Positions 15,481-15,583 of a stretch of DNA of 15,583 nt are shown here, piece by piece (within the stretch, counting starts at the first letter, position 1; every line of letters begins with the position of its first letter). Both the position numbers and the translations under genes were made by a program. This stretch comes from Candidatus Dormiibacterota bacterium. GTDB taxonomy: Bacteria > Chloroflexota > Dormibacteria > Dormibacterales > Dormibacteraceae. The notes below the pieces were generated by a model. The model was not told the origin of the DNA and made no database searches. It saw only the letters and a program-made list of their open reading frames with translations. The stretch lies in contig CATPBF010000034.1 of the NCBI GenBank assembly GCA_955652585.1, positions 1 to 15,583 of the forward strand, written 5' to 3'.

Positions 15481-15583
15481 ATGCGCAACGCGATCCTGCA
15501 GATGCCGGCACAGCGAACGACGAGCGAGCACCGCCAGGTCCTGCGGGCGGCTATCCGCCAGCTCGACCGCGCCGAGACCTACC
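15481..15583 (+). CDS. Unrecognised gene, 5' end only
   Basis: Thirty-four codons from ATG 15481 to the window edge (MRNAILQMPAQRTTSEHRQV... to DRAETY). It is probably the intact version of the gene truncated at 15144, because its upstream region and -10-like box are duplicated with it. It is divergent from the permease-type N-terminus and the two would share a control region of about 100 bp. The visible part is a predicted helical, Arg/Gln-rich N-terminus without a signal peptide. No family assignment is possible from this length. Confidence 0.6.
   Translation, partial: MRNAILQMPAQRTTSEHRQVLRAAIRQLDRAETY

Larger units (their letters stand above)
15282..15583. repeat. Direct duplication, unit B (continues past the window)
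   Basis: Second unit: permease codons 32-1 on the minus strand (15282-15377), divergent intergenic region (15378-15480) and the start of the intact plus-strand gene (15481 onward). The shift from unit A is 336 bp at the permease ATG and 337 bp at the plus-strand ATG, because of a 1-nt intergenic indel. Confidence 0.9.

Noticed and set aside
14946..15583. Insertion sequence or transposon end
   Set aside because: No transposase, no terminal inverted repeat and no target-site duplication are visible. The repeat is direct and made of gene 5' ends, so segmental duplication explains it better.

Overview
The window is high-GC DNA with dense gene packing, frequent GTG starts and very short intergenic gaps. 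Most first-in-transcript genes lack a Shine-Dalgarno sequence and instead have a TANNNT (-10-like) hexamer 6-9 nt before the start codon, which suggests leaderless transcription. This style, with a UvrA whose first zinc site is altered, small Pro-rich membrane proteins and a mycobacterial-type acyl reductase, points to a free-living soil-type bacterium of the Chloroflexota/Dormibacterota or a neighbouring high-GC lineage. The assignment is inference; no rRNA or tRNA is present to fix it.

Left part (1-7410): the 3' end of a PaaI-type hotdog thioesterase, then uvrA (excinuclease ABC subunit A) and an MFS exporter, all on plus. A small Pro-rich membrane protein gene converges on the MFS gene with a 14-bp overlap. 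Next is a 658-residue two-domain reductase (extended SDR plus classical SDR) resembling bacterial fatty acyl-CoA reductases of the AcrA1 / Maqu_2220 type. A second small Pro-rich DUF4190-like membrane protein abuts its stop codon in the opposite direction.

Middle (7441-10956): uvrC overlaps by GTGA a gene for a RapZ-like protein that keeps the C-terminal domain but has lost the P-loop kinase motif. A 46-bp twin-arm inverted-repeat element follows, then an NAD-dependent epimerase whose ribosome binding site appears to be supplied by the repeat. The yvcK and whiA genes that commonly follow uvrC-rapZ are absent here.

Right part (10987-15583): a truncated KdpD-like histidine kinase (DUF4118 membrane domain, GAF-like linker, kinase core; no N-terminal KdpD or Usp domains) overlaps by ATGA a KdpE-like response regulator. 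A second copy of the twin-arm repeat separates this pair from a convergent APC-superfamily permease of 614 residues. No kdpFABC is seen.

The right edge holds the most unusual structure: an approximately 337-bp direct duplication containing the first 32 codons of the permease (minus strand), the divergent promoter region and the first codons of an unrecognised plus-strand gene. The two permease N-terminal copies differ at six bases, all synonymous, so both were probably under protein-level selection after duplication. The duplication is also in frame, so the permease could be read from the upstream copy with a 112-residue extension. I found no CRISPR array, tRNA, rRNA or transposase.
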